This document shows positions 1 to 7,860 of a DNA stretch of 64,000 nucleotides, one piece after another. The stretch covers positions 868,001-932,000 of the forward strand of contig JBJXHN010000002.1 in NCBI GenBank assembly GCA_046233135.1. The letters are read 5' to 3'. The stretch comes from JBJXHN01 sp046233135 (GTDB lineage: Bacteria; Pseudomonadota; Alphaproteobacteria; Rhodospirillales; Rhodospirillaceae). A model generated the notes under the pieces. The model made no database searches. It was not told where the DNA came from and saw only the letters and a list, made by a program, of their open reading frames with translations. The position numbers and the translations under genes are program-made. Position 1 is the stretch's first letter. Every line of letters begins with the position of its first letter.

Positions 1-1
1 G

Positions 2-487
2 GACCTGATGATGCCGGCCATGGATTGGCGGGATGCCATCGCCTCGCTGAAGGCCGTTGCCGCGCCGCCCGACATCATCGTGCTGTCGGGCACCGATGAC
101 GTGGAACAGATTCGCGAAGCCATCGACCATGGCGCCAGCGGGTTCATTCCCAAGAACCTGAAGGGTGACGTGCTGGAAAGTGCCCTGCGGTTGATTCTGG
201 CCGGTGGTTTCTACATCACCCCGGAAGTCTACCGGGCGCCGCGATCCAATGCCGCGCCGATGCGTGCCCGTCGTCCGGTGGAAGGCACCGAGGTGCCGCT
301 GACCCCGCGTCAGCGCGAAGTGCTGTCCCACATCGATTCCGGTCTGTCGAACCGCCAGATCGCCCAGACGATGACCCTGTCCGAAGCGACGGTGAAGATG
401 CACATCGGCCGCCTGTTCAAGGCGCTGGGCGCGCAAAGCCGGACCGATGCCCTGGCGGTCGCGCGCCGGAAAGGCATGCTCTCCTAA
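2..487 (+). CDS. LuxR/NarL-family response regulator, 5'-truncated by window edge
   Basis: The reading frame is open from base 2, so the true start lies outside the window. The first visible residues, DLMMPAMDW, are the usual context of the phospho-acceptor Asp of a receiver domain. LSGTDD and the FIPKNLKGD lysine region complete the receiver. Residues of roughly 95-157 in the visible protein form a LuxR-type HTH (LTPRQREVLSHI, NRQIAQTMTLSEATVKMH). It should be a phosphorylation-controlled DNA-binding regulator. Its kinase is not visible; a receiver-only protein and an Hpt protein lie about 1.3 kb downstream and might belong to the same phosphorelay (inference). The next gene converges on it. 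Confidence 0.9.
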   Translation, partial: DLMMPAMDWRDAIASLKAVAAPPDIIVLSGTDDVEQIREAIDHGASGFIPKNLKGDVLESALRLILAGGFYITPEVYRAPRSNAAPMRARRPVEGTEVPLTPRQREVLSHIDSGLSNRQIAQTMTLSEATVKMHIGRLFKALGAQSRTDALAVARRKGMLS

Positions 488-604
488 GCTCTCCGGAAGG
501 GCACCGATCCCGCCGGATCCGGGAAGGCCGGATCTGCTGCGGGGTGATTGAAGGCGCATGGTTCTGCGGGGGGGATCCCCCTCCCTCCCGGCAGCCCGAC
601 GTCT

Positions 605-1579
605 TCAGGCGTCCTTGGGAGGCAGGTCCCGGCAGCGGGCGAGAAGCGCCAGCGCCGCGGCCTCCACCCGGTCCACGCTCAGACTGTTCATCATCGGTGG
701 CGCCTGCCGGTAGTCGTAATCCGGTGGGAACAGGGCGTCGTATGCCTCCGGCGTACGGATCGCCGCCGCTTTCGGTCCCCAGGGGCCGTAGTGTTCTTCG
801 CGGCTGGGGCCGAACAGGCCCAGGGTGGGGATTCCCGCCGCCGCCGCCATATGCATCAGCCCCGAGTCGTTGCCGACAAAGGCGGCGCAGCGTTCCAGGC
901 AGGCCTGGACCTCCAGCAAGGGGGCTGTTCCTATCAGATCCACCCGCCGTTCCGCCGGCAGGGACTCGAGCACCGGCAGGGCCGCATCCCGCTCCGCCGG
1001 CCCGCCGCAGATCAGGACCTTGGCTCCGGGCAGCGGTCCGCCGGGGGCCGTCAACCGCTCGATCAGGGCGATGAAGCGCTCGGCGGGCCAGGTCTTGGCG
1101 TGCCAGTTGGCCACCGGCGCGACGGCCAGCACGGGCGGTCCGCCATCGGGAAGGCGTGTTCCGGCGGCGGTGCGGTGGGCGTCGGCCAGCCAGATCCGGG
1201 GGGCCGGCGGCTGATCCTCCAGGCCCAGAACGGCGGCCAGGCTTTCCACCCGGTGGCAGTCGTCCGCGCCGCGCCAGTGGGCATGGCGCCGGCGGGTCAG
1301 CAGCAGCCGCGCGGCCAGGGAGTGGCGCAAGTCGACGACGATGTCCCAGCGGGTTCCCACGGTCTGACGCCAGAAATGGCGCCAATGGCGGGCGAAGGGG
1401 CCTTTGGTCAGGACAATCACCCGGTCCAGCCCCGGCACCGCGTCGAACAGGCCCGCAGCGGCGGGGCCGCAGGCGACGGTGACGCGAATGCCGGGATGGC
1501 GGTCGAGCAGATGGGCCAGCAGCCCGGTGGACAGGACCGCATCGCCGATGCGGGTGGCAGTGATGAACAGCAAGCGCAT
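605..1579 (-). CDS. glycosyltransferase family 9 (heptosyltransferase-like)
   Basis: 324 aa. The N-terminal MRLLFITATRIGDAV matches the GT9/ADP-heptose:LPS heptosyltransferase start (strand, then a flexible RIGDxV loop). The C-terminal half carries GNDSGLMHMAAAAGIPTLGLFGPS-type nucleotide-sugar binding sequence near residues 240-265. GT9 enzymes transfer heptose or related sugars onto LPS core or other surface glycans at the inner face of the cytoplasmic membrane. I chose the ATG that begins the canonical GT9 strand; the frame stays open upstream, but that extension is low-complexity Arg/Ser sequence. It is an orphan: no other LPS gene is adjacent, so the acceptor cannot be told. Confidence 0.85.
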   Translation of the reverse strand: MRLLFITATRIGDAVLSTGLLAHLLDRHPGIRVTVACGPAAAGLFDAVPGLDRVIVLTKGPFARHWRHFWRQTVGTRWDIVVDLRHSLAARLLLTRRRHAHWRGADDCHRVESLAAVLGLEDQPPAPRIWLADAHRTAAGTRLPDGGPPVLAVAPVANWHAKTWPAERFIALIERLTAPGGPLPGAKVLICGGPAERDAALPVLESLPAERRVDLIGTAPLLEVQACLERCAAFVGNDSGLMHMAAAAGIPTLGLFGPSREEHYGPWGPKAAAIRTPEAYDALFPPDYDYRQAPPMMNSLSVDRVEAAALALLARCRDLPPKDA

Positions 1580-1772
1580 GGCCGGATCGGTCTTCTTTTC
1601 GGAACGGGGAGGGAGATTGTGGGGCCACGGAGGCGAGTCGCTGCCGCAGATGTAGCCCAGGGCCGGCCCCGATGCACCCCCGGCGTTGCCTAAACCGGCA
1701 AGGCAGGCCACAGTACGATCCGCATGCACCGGGGTTCCCCCCGGGACAACGAAGGGATCGAAGGGATCGAGA

Positions 1773-2180
1773 ATGACGGGGGATCGGGTCCTGCGCCGTG
1801 TCCTGGTGGTCGATGACGATGAAGATGTGCGGAGCCTAGCCGAACTGGCCCTGGTGGATCTGGGGGGGCTGGAGGCCTGCTGTGCCGGCGATGGGGCGGC
1901 CGCCCTGGCGGCGGTGACGGATCCCGTTCCCGACCTGATCCTGATGGACCTGAATCTGGAACGCGAGGACGGTCGGACCGTGGGGCAGAGCCTGCGGGCG
2001 GCGGTCATCAAGGCGGACGGGGTGGGCGGGGCGGTGCCCTATCTGGTGTTCCTGACAGCGGCGACCCACAACGAAACCGCCGGTCTGCCCGGCGAACCCG
2101 GCTATCTGGGACTGGTGCGCAAGCCGTTCGATCCCATGGGGCTGGCCGAGGTCTTGCGGACCCTGTGGAGCGATCGGTAA
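1773..2180 (+). CDS. receiver-only response regulator (CheY-like)
   Basis: 135 aa, a single receiver domain. VLVVDDDEDVRS gives the acidic pocket, LILMDLNLEREDG the phospho-Asp, VFLTAAT the conserved Thr/Ser strand, and LVRKPFDP the conserved Lys-Pro. No output domain follows. The stop codon overlaps the ATG of the Hpt gene (taATG), so the two are translationally coupled and very probably partners in a phosphorelay. The ATG chosen is followed directly by the receiver fold; the longer frame upstream has no recognisable content. Confidence 0.88.
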   Translation: MTGDRVLRRVLVVDDDEDVRSLAELALVDLGGLEACCAGDGAAALAAVTDPVPDLILMDLNLEREDGRTVGQSLRAAVIKADGVGGAVPYLVFLTAATHNETAGLPGEPGYLGLVRKPFDPMGLAEVLRTLWSDR

Positions 2181-3304
2181 TGGCCGATCCAGGCGTCCGG
2201 ATCGCTGCCCTGGTCGACGGCTATTGCACCACCGCCCGCGATGTGGCGGGCGCCCTGGCCGAGACCGCTCCGGCTCTGGCAGCCGGCGGCTGGCGGGATG
2301 CCGGGGCGATGGGGATTCTGGCCGACCGGGTGCATAAGCTGTCCGGCTCGGGCGGCAGCATGGGCTTCCCCGCCCTGGGCCGTCTGGCCAACGCCCTGGA
2401 AATCCTGCTGCGCCGGGTTCTGGACACCGGGGAGAACCCGGGGACGGGGCCGGCCGCCCTGCTCGACCTGCTGGCGGCCTTGCTGGCGGCCGAAGCGGCG
2501 GCCATTCAGCCGGAGGAGTCGGGCCTGATCACCCGCCTGGCGGAGCGGGATGCAGGCATGTCGCCGGAAGCGCCTCTGGATCCCCCGGCCCGGGTTGTGG
2601 TGGCCCTGGCCGATCCGGTGCTGGCGGCCTATGCCGAAGCCCTGCTGCACCAGGCGGATTGCGAGATTCTTCTGGTCGCCCCCGGCGCCGGTGCCGATGA
2701 AACGGCCTGGTTCGAGCCGGACCTGTGCCTGACGGATAGCGCCGACGTCGAGGGTGGCTCCGCCGGCGATCGGCTGCTGTGGATGGATGGTCGTGCGCTG
2801 GAGCGCCTCGTTGCGGCCGGACGGGAGCCCGCGGCCGGCCTGTTGCCCTTGACGGCCGGGCCGGGGCTGCTGGTTCGCACGGTGACGGCGCGGGTGCGGG
2901 AAGCGCGGACCCGGTCCGATGCGGCGGAGCGCGACGGGGCGAGCGGCCTGTTCCACGCCGCCGCCCTGCGGGACCGCATGGCCCGGGATCTGGCGCGGGT
3001 GGCGCGGACCGGGCAGGCGCTGACAGTGATGCATGTGACCTTCCCGCACTGGCGGCGGACCTGCCGGGAGCGGGGCCTGAGCGCGGCTGATGCGGTGCGG
3101 GCGACGGTGGTGGAGACGCTGAGGGAAACCCTGCCCCGCGCCGGGACCCTGGGGCTTCTGGCCCCCGATCACCTGGTGGCCTGCCTGCCCGGCGTCGGAG
3201 AGGCCGGGCCGCTGCCGGCGGTGCCTGCCGACGTGCCGGTGGCCTGCCGGACCGTGGTGGCGGCGGCTGGGGAGACCGATCCCGAGCGGCTGCTGTTCGG
3301 CTAA
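2180..3304 (+). CDS. Hpt-domain protein with a C-terminal GGDEF-like region
   Basis: 374 aa. Residues of about 15-120 look like a histidine phosphotransfer domain: VHKLSGSGGSMGF fits the H-x-L-[KS]-G-[SA] motif with the phosphorylatable His, followed by a second helix (LGRLANALEILL). The middle has a receiver-like strand pattern (ARVVVALADPVLAAYAEALL) without an obvious phospho-Asp. The last 120 residues (LFHAAALRDRMARDLARVARTGQALTVMHV) resemble the first half of a GGDEF domain, but there is no GG[DE]EF signature, so cyclase activity is not expected. It overlaps the receiver gene by one base. Function beyond phosphotransfer is inference. Confidence 0.75.
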   Translation: MADPGVRIAALVDGYCTTARDVAGALAETAPALAAGGWRDAGAMGILADRVHKLSGSGGSMGFPALGRLANALEILLRRVLDTGENPGTGPAALLDLLAALLAAEAAAIQPEESGLITRLAERDAGMSPEAPLDPPARVVVALADPVLAAYAEALLHQADCEILLVAPGAGADETAWFEPDLCLTDSADVEGGSAGDRLLWMDGRALERLVAAGREPAAGLLPLTAGPGLLVRTVTARVREARTRSDAAERDGASGLFHAAALRDRMARDLARVARTGQALTVMHVTFPHWRRTCRERGLSAADAVRATVVETLRETLPRAGTLGLLAPDHLVACLPGVGEAGPLPAVPADVPVACRTVVAAAGETDPERLLFG

Positions 3305-3419
3305 AGCATCAGGCGGAAAAGTGGGAACCGGTTTTCCGGCCACCTGATGCTCCACAGCATAGAGCGGAAAAGTGGGAACCGGTTTTCCGGCCACCTGATG
3401 CTGTAACTATATGATCTAA
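3305..3419. repeat. tandem pair of extragenic palindromes (GAAAAGTGGGAACCGG family)
   Basis: Two copies lie head to tail. The first (3305-3351) has outer arms AGCATCAGG/CCTGATGCT and inner arms CGGAAAA/TTTTCCG around GTGGGAACCGG. The second (about 3356-3419) repeats the same core and ends in TGATGCTGTAACTATATGAT. A diverged third copy with the same ending lies near 50.63 kb. The stop codon of the minus-strand histidine kinase falls inside the second copy. The position between convergent genes suggests a REP-like element that may also act as a bidirectional transcription end. Confidence 0.85.
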
Positions 3420-4741
3420 AGCGGCAGTCGCAGCCGCACCCGCAAGCCCCCCCACGGGCTGTCTTCCAGGTGGATATCACCGCCCATGGCGCGCATGACG
3501 TCCCGGGCCACGGTCAGCCCCAGGCCGGTGCCGCCGGTCTTGGGATTGCGGGACTGGTCGAGGCGGAAGAAGGCCTTGAACACATCCTCGCGGCTGGCGG
3601 CGGGGATACCCGGGCCGTCGTCATCCACCACAACCTCCACATAGCCGTCTCGGGCACCCACCCGCACGGCCATGGTCTGGGCATAGCGGTCGGCGTTGGC
3701 CAGGATGTTGGTCAGGCAGCGTTCGAAGGCATGGGGCTTCAGGGGCAGGGTCAGGGGCTGTTCGGCATGCAGATCGATGCCGGTGCGGGTGCGCCGCATG
3801 CGGCCGACCACATCCTCCACCAGGGCGGTGATCTCGGTGGGGACCATGGCTTCGGTCCCTTCGCCCCGGGCAAAGGCCAGGTAGCCCTCGATCATCCGTT
3901 CCATCTCGCCCACATCTTCGGCCAGTTCGGCCGTGCCCTCCACACCCTCCATCATCGCCAGCTGCAGGCGCATCCGGGTCAGGGGGGTGCGCAGGTCATG
4001 GCTGACCCCGGCCAGCATCTCGGTGCGCTGGCCGATCTGGCGGTTGATGCGTTCGCGCATGCGCTTGAAGGCCTCGCCGGCCTGCCGCACCTCGGTGGCC
4101 CCTTCGGACTTGAAGGTGGGGACGTCGCGGCCCTTGCCCAGGGCGTCGGCGGCGGCGGCCAGCCGGCGGACGGGGCGGACCTGATTGCGCATGAAAATGG
4201 TGGCCACGGCGAACAGGATCACCGAGGACGCCACCATCCAGGCGACGAAAATCACGGTGGTGACGGTGAACAGCCGGTCCCGGGGGACCTCGATCACCAG
4301 CAGCCCGTCGGGCAGCTGGATGGTCACCTCCAGGGTGCGGTCGGAGATGTCCTGGATGGTATAGGGATACTCGGTCTGCTCGGCCATCGCCTTGTCCAGC
4401 GAGCGCGCCACGAAATCGTCGGTCCCGTCGGCGGAGGGCAGGACGGGCATGCGGTCGCCGGGCAGGAAGCGGAATTGCAGCTCCTGTCGCAGATGGGCCA
4501 GGGCGAACAGCCACTCGCGGCGGCTGGGGTCCTTGTAGACTTCCATGAACTCGACGACGATGGCGATTTCCGACGCCACAGCGGAGTTCAGGCGCCGGGA
4601 AATCAGGCTCCAGTGGCGGTCGAAGAAGGTGAAGGCGGTGCTGACCTGCAACAGGATCAGCGGAATGACGATGATCAGCAGCGACCGGCCCAGCAGACTC
4701 TTGGGAAGGATGCGTTTCAGTGCCCTGCCGAAGCGGCCCAT
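3416..4741 (-). CDS. EnvZ-type sensor histidine kinase
   Basis: 441 aa. TM1 about residues 20-40, a periplasmic domain of about 120 residues, TM2 about 160-183, HAMP about 184-238, then a DHp helix with AGVSHDLRTPLTR (His248) and an HATPase domain with the N-box (NADRYA), G1 (DDDGPGIP), F-box (FKAFFRLD) and G2 (GGTGLGLTV). It lies 82 bases downstream of the OmpR-type regulator on the same strand, so the two should be a cognate pair. The signal is not evident from sequence; EnvZ-like proteins often sense envelope or osmotic conditions. Confidence 0.9.
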   Translation of the reverse strand: MGRFGRALKRILPKSLLGRSLLIIVIPLILLQVSTAFTFFDRHWSLISRRLNSAVASEIAIVVEFMEVYKDPSRREWLFALAHLRQELQFRFLPGDRMPVLPSADGTDDFVARSLDKAMAEQTEYPYTIQDISDRTLEVTIQLPDGLLVIEVPRDRLFTVTTVIFVAWMVASSVILFAVATIFMRNQVRPVRRLAAAADALGKGRDVPTFKSEGATEVRQAGEAFKRMRERINRQIGQRTEMLAGVSHDLRTPLTRMRLQLAMMEGVEGTAELAEDVGEMERMIEGYLAFARGEGTEAMVPTEITALVEDVVGRMRRTRTGIDLHAEQPLTLPLKPHAFERCLTNILANADRYAQTMAVRVGARDGYVEVVVDDDGPGIPAASREDVFKAFFRLDQSRNPKTGGTGLGLTVARDVMRAMGGDIHLEDSPWGGLRVRLRLPL

Positions 4742-4823
4742 GGGAAGCGGTCCCTAGCGGTGGTGAACTGGGGCGGGGTCCGGGGAACCGTGGCGACCCG
4801 GAGAGGAATGCGGCGACCCGGCG

Positions 4824-5588
4824 TCAGCCCGGCCGCAGCAGATAGCCCTTGCCGCGCACGGTTTGCAGGTGACGGGGCACGCGGGGGTCGGGCTCGATCT
4901 TCTTGCGCAGGCGGGTGACCTGAACATCGATGGCCCGCAGGTTGCCTTCCGCCTCGGTCAGGGCGGCCAGTTCCTCGCGGCTCACCGGCTCTCCGGCGCG
5001 GTCGGCCAGGGCGTCGAGCAGGGCCACCTCGGCGGTGGTCAAGCGCACCGGCTGGTCGTCGCACCGCAGCTCCTGCCGCGCCCGATCGTAGACGCAGGCC
5101 CCCAGCGGCACCAGGGTCACGGCGGGGCGGACGGGGTCCGTCACCTCGGGCACCGCCGCGCCGCGGCGCAGGATGGCGGTGATGCGCAAGACCAGCTCGC
5201 GCGGCTCGAAGGGTTTGGACAGATAGTCGTCGACCCCGGATTCCAGCCCGGCGATGCGGTCGTCGGCCTGATCCCGGGCGGTCAGCATCAGGATCGGCAG
5301 GCGCACCGACGAGTTCCGCAGGCCCCGGGCGAGGGACAGGCCGTCCTCGCCGGGCATCATTACGTCCAGCACCATCAGGTCGAAGGTCATGGCGGACAAC
5401 TGGCGGCGGGCCTCTTCGGCGTCGGCGGCGGCGCTGACCACGAAGCCGTTGTCGGAAAGGTAGCGGCGCAACAGGCTGCGCAGCCGTTCGTCATCGTCCA
5501 CCACCAGAATGTGGGGCGGGTCCTTGTCGTCCTCGGCCTCCGGCCGTCCGGCCAGGGCGTCCCCGGGGGGGAGATCCCTGCTGCTCAT
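4824..5588 (-). CDS. OmpR/PetR-type response regulator
   Basis: 254 aa. A receiver (ILVVDDDERLR; phospho-Asp near 75 in LMVLDVMMPG; MLTARDQ; LSKPFEPREL) is joined to a winged-helix C-terminal domain ending in IDVQVTRLRKKIEPDPRVPRHLQTV-type sequence, typical of the OmpR family. The start is the ATG giving a short linker before the receiver; the frame is open for 54 codons upstream without homology. It lies between a MarR-type gene and an EnvZ-type kinase, all on the minus strand. The MarR-OmpR order resembles petP-petR of purple bacteria, although no petABC is present here. Confidence 0.9.
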   Translation of the reverse strand: MSSRDLPPGDALAGRPEAEDDKDPPHILVVDDDERLRSLLRRYLSDNGFVVSAAADAEEARRQLSAMTFDLMVLDVMMPGEDGLSLARGLRNSSVRLPILMLTARDQADDRIAGLESGVDDYLSKPFEPRELVLRITAILRRGAAVPEVTDPVRPAVTLVPLGACVYDRARQELRCDDQPVRLTTAEVALLDALADRAGEPVSREELAALTEAEGNLRAIDVQVTRLRKKIEPDPRVPRHLQTVRGKGYLLRPG

Positions 5589-5789
5589 GACGCATGCCTT
5601 TCCTTCAAGAATACCGTCCGAAAAAAGAATGGCCTTTTGACGGACGTATTGCGGTGCCGCCACGGGCATCACGGCGACCCACGCGGCCCGCAGGCTTTTG
5701 CCCGCCTTTCGGCGCGGCGGCCACGCGGCCCCGCCTCCCGATCCCGACATTCGGGCAAGCCGGCCGCCGGTCGGTGCAAGGCCCTTTCA

Positions 5790-6389
5790 TCAGGACCGGC
5801 GGTCCGGGAAGGCCGCGCCGATCCGGGCGCGCGGCATGTCGCCGGTGCCCCGTCCCGCCCCCGCCCCCGGACCCGCTCCCGTGCCCGGCCCGGCGCTGCC
5901 CCGGCGGTCGGCGGCCTTGAAGCGTTCGCGGGCCACCGGTTCCATCATGCCCAGAAGCACGTTGCGGAAGCCTTCCACCGCCTCGGCACCGGCTTCCTTG
6001 TAGGCCCGGGCGATGCGCCGGCGCTGGGCTTCGGTCAGCTGGCGTTCCATCTCCACGCCCTTGGCGGTCAGTTCCAGCAGCCGCTGCCGGCCGTCCCGCA
6101 AGCCCCGCTTCTGGACGATAAAGGCGTCCTTGACCAGCTGGGACAGAACGCGGGACAGGGACTGCTTGGTGATGCCCAGGATGCCCAGCAGCTCGCTGAC
6201 ACTGATCCCCGGATGGCGGCCGACGAAATAGATCACCCGGTGATGGGCGCGGCCGAAGCCATGCTTGGCAAGCATGGCATCCCCCTCGCTGGTGAAGTCC
6301 CGGTAGGCGAAGAACAGAAGCTCGATCCCCTGGCGCAGCTCCTCTTCGCGCAGGAACAAAGGGTTCGGGCCGGATTTCGCTTCGGTCAT
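5790..6389 (-). CDS. MarR-family transcriptional regulator (PetP-like)
   Basis: 199 aa. The MarR winged helix spans roughly residues 40-115: RVIYFVGRHPGISVSELLGILGITKQSLSRVLSQLV, then the wing RGLRDGRQRLLELTAKG. The C-terminal 35 residues are Gly/Pro/Arg-rich and probably disordered. It is the first gene of the MarR / OmpR-type / EnvZ-type run, with about 200 bases to the regulator start. In Rhodobacter the petP-petR pair has this order, so PetP-like is the best comparison; the target genes are unknown. Confidence 0.85.
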   Translation of the reverse strand: MTEAKSGPNPLFLREEELRQGIELLFFAYRDFTSEGDAMLAKHGFGRAHHRVIYFVGRHPGISVSELLGILGITKQSLSRVLSQLVKDAFIVQKRGLRDGRQRLLELTAKGVEMERQLTEAQRRRIARAYKEAGAEAVEGFRNVLLGMMEPVARERFKAADRRGSAGPGTGAGPGAGAGRGTGDMPRARIGAAFPDRRS

Positions 6390-6481
6390 CGGTTCTTCCT
6401 CGGGATCTGGCCACCTTCCGTTCCGGGGAGGCGGGGTCTGCTGGACCGGTATAACCGGAAAGGCCGCATTGGTCAGTCATG

Positions 6482-6512
6482 TTGACATATATTACGGAAG
6501 GATGTTACGCAA
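6482..6512 (+). promoter_or_regulatory. candidate sigma-70 promoter for ilvE
   Basis: A perfect TTGACA -35 hexamer begins at 6482 in an AT-rich patch that stands out from the flanking GC-rich sequence. A TTACGC/TACGCA stretch 17-18 bases further could be a weak -10. It lies about 75 bases upstream of the ilvE ATG. The divergent marR promoter must overlap this region. Confidence 0.45.
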
Positions 6513-6583
6513 TAGGGAGACTCGGATGAAAGATTCGTACGCCGAGACCCATAACATACGACATTCCTGGAAAGGTTCTGGTC

Positions 6584-7495
6584 ATGGCACTCATTCCCTT
6601 CGACGACCGCGACGGCACTATCTGGCAAGACGGGGCGTTGATTCCCTGGCGCCAGGCGCAAGTTCATGTGCTGACTCACGGTCTGCATTATGCCAGCTGT
6701 GTATTCGAAGGGGAGCGGGTGTACAACGGCAAGGTCTTCAAGCTGCGGGAACATACGGAACGTCTGCACGAATCCGCCCGTATCCTGGGGTTCACGATTC
6801 CGTTCTCCGCCGACGAGATCGACGCCGCCACCGCCAAGGTTCTGGAAGCCAACAATATCGTTGACGGCTACGTGCGTCCGGTTGCCTGGCGTGGCAGCGA
6901 GATGATGGGCGTCTCGGCGCAGAAGAACAAGATTCACCTGGCGATTGCCACCTGGCAGTGGCCGTCCTACTTCTCGCCCGAAGCGCGGCTGGCGGGCATC
7001 CGTCTGGCCATTTCCAAGTGGAAGCGCCCGGCCCCGGATACGGCGCCGACCCGCTCCAAGGCTGCCGGCCTGTACATGATCTGCACCATGTCCAAGCACC
7101 AGGCGGAAAACGACGGCTACGACGATGCGCTGATGCTCGACTACCGGGGGCAGGTGGCCGAAGCGACCGGAGCGAACATCTTCCTGGTGATCGACGGCGC
7201 CCTGCATACGCCGACCCCGGACTGCTTCCTGGACGGCATCACCCGCCGCACGGTGATCGGTCTGGCCAAGGACATGGGGATCGAGGTGATCGAACGGGCG
7301 ATCATGCCCGAAGAGTTCACCAAAGCCGACGAGGTGTTCCTGACCGGCAGCGCCGCCGAAGTGACCCCGGTCCGCGAGATCGGCCCCTATACCTTCACGC
7401 CGGGAGTCGTCTGCCGCAAGCTGGTGGAAGCCTATGATCAGGCCGTGGGCCGGACCCATGACAAGGCCGCGTCGGCCCGTCACTCGGCCGCGTGA
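6584..7495 (+). CDS. ilvE: branched-chain amino-acid aminotransferase
   Basis: 303 aa, class IV PLP aminotransferase. It performs the last step of Leu/Ile/Val synthesis (2-oxo acid + Glu) and the first step of their breakdown. Evidence: the N-terminal DGTIWQDGALIPW, THGLHYASCVFEGERVY, the PLP lysine in RSKAAGLYM (Lys159, matching the E. coli position), the EATGANIF loop and FLTGSAAEVTPV near the end. Length matches the family. The start is preceded by an AAAGG ribosome-binding site. It is monocistronic, with its own promoter candidate and two hairpins behind it. Confidence 0.95.
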   Translation: MALIPFDDRDGTIWQDGALIPWRQAQVHVLTHGLHYASCVFEGERVYNGKVFKLREHTERLHESARILGFTIPFSADEIDAATAKVLEANNIVDGYVRPVAWRGSEMMGVSAQKNKIHLAIATWQWPSYFSPEARLAGIRLAISKWKRPAPDTAPTRSKAAGLYMICTMSKHQAENDGYDDALMLDYRGQVAEATGANIFLVIDGALHTPTPDCFLDGITRRTVIGLAKDMGIEVIERAIMPEEFTKADEVFLTGSAAEVTPVREIGPYTFTPGVVCRKLVEAYDQAVGRTHDKAASARHSAA

Positions 7496-7503
7496 TGACG
7501 TTT

Positions 7504-7567
7504 CCCGCCCCTTTTCAAGGGCGGGAGGAACGAAAAGCCCCGGCGGGTCGCCCTCGCCGGGGCTTTT
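7504..7567 (+). terminator. double-hairpin terminator after ilvE
   Basis: Two stems follow the ilvE stop. The first is CCCGCCC/GGGCGGG (7504-7525). The second is AAAAGCCCCGGCG (7533-7545) pairing with CGCCGGGGCTTTT (7555-7567). The second ends in TTTT and is a good intrinsic terminator. Confidence 0.85.
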
Positions 7568-7860
7568 CTCGTCCGGGAAGGGCGAGTCGGTCCCGTAACA
7601 CGGGGGAGACCGTCCGGACGCGCGCCCTGCTCCGCTGATCGATATTTTAAACTCCATCAGCCTTTGTGCATGTGTCCGAATTTTTAGGCGCTTTGCCTAG
7701 GGGGTGTGCCTGGATTTTGAGCAGCGCCTTCGCGGGTGCACCCAAAATCGACAGAATTTTGCTTCAGTGCTTGTCTAATTTTTTAAACGTGACAATCTTT
7801 CTGTCCAAGCAGGCGCCGGGTCGGCGTTGAGGGCAATCTTTCGGGTAGGGATGTGTGTGG
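7568..7860. other. intergenic leader of the polyamine-type ABC operon
   Basis: No gene is seen. The stretch becomes AT-rich from about 7640 and contains ATTTTAAAC (near 7644), a TTTTTAGGCG segment (7681) and the palindrome candidate at 7773-7788. The transporter promoter must lie here. No riboswitch consensus was recognised. Confidence 0.6.
7773..7788. promoter_or_regulatory. candidate operator, copy 1 (PuuR-like repressor)
   Basis: GTCTAATTTTTTAAAC, a 16-bp near-palindrome (GTCTAA versus GTTTAA on the other strand, one mismatch). It lies about 70 bases upstream of the transporter ATP-binding gene. The 16-bp site GTCTAAAATTATAGAC in front of the aminotransferase shares the GTCTAA half and length. 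The XRE-cupin repressor encoded between the two is the obvious candidate ligand (inference). Confidence 0.5.

Noticed and set aside
68..1693. Other long plus-strand frames over the GT9 gene
   Set aside because: The GT9 frame on the minus strand has clear family motifs; opposite frames are shadows.
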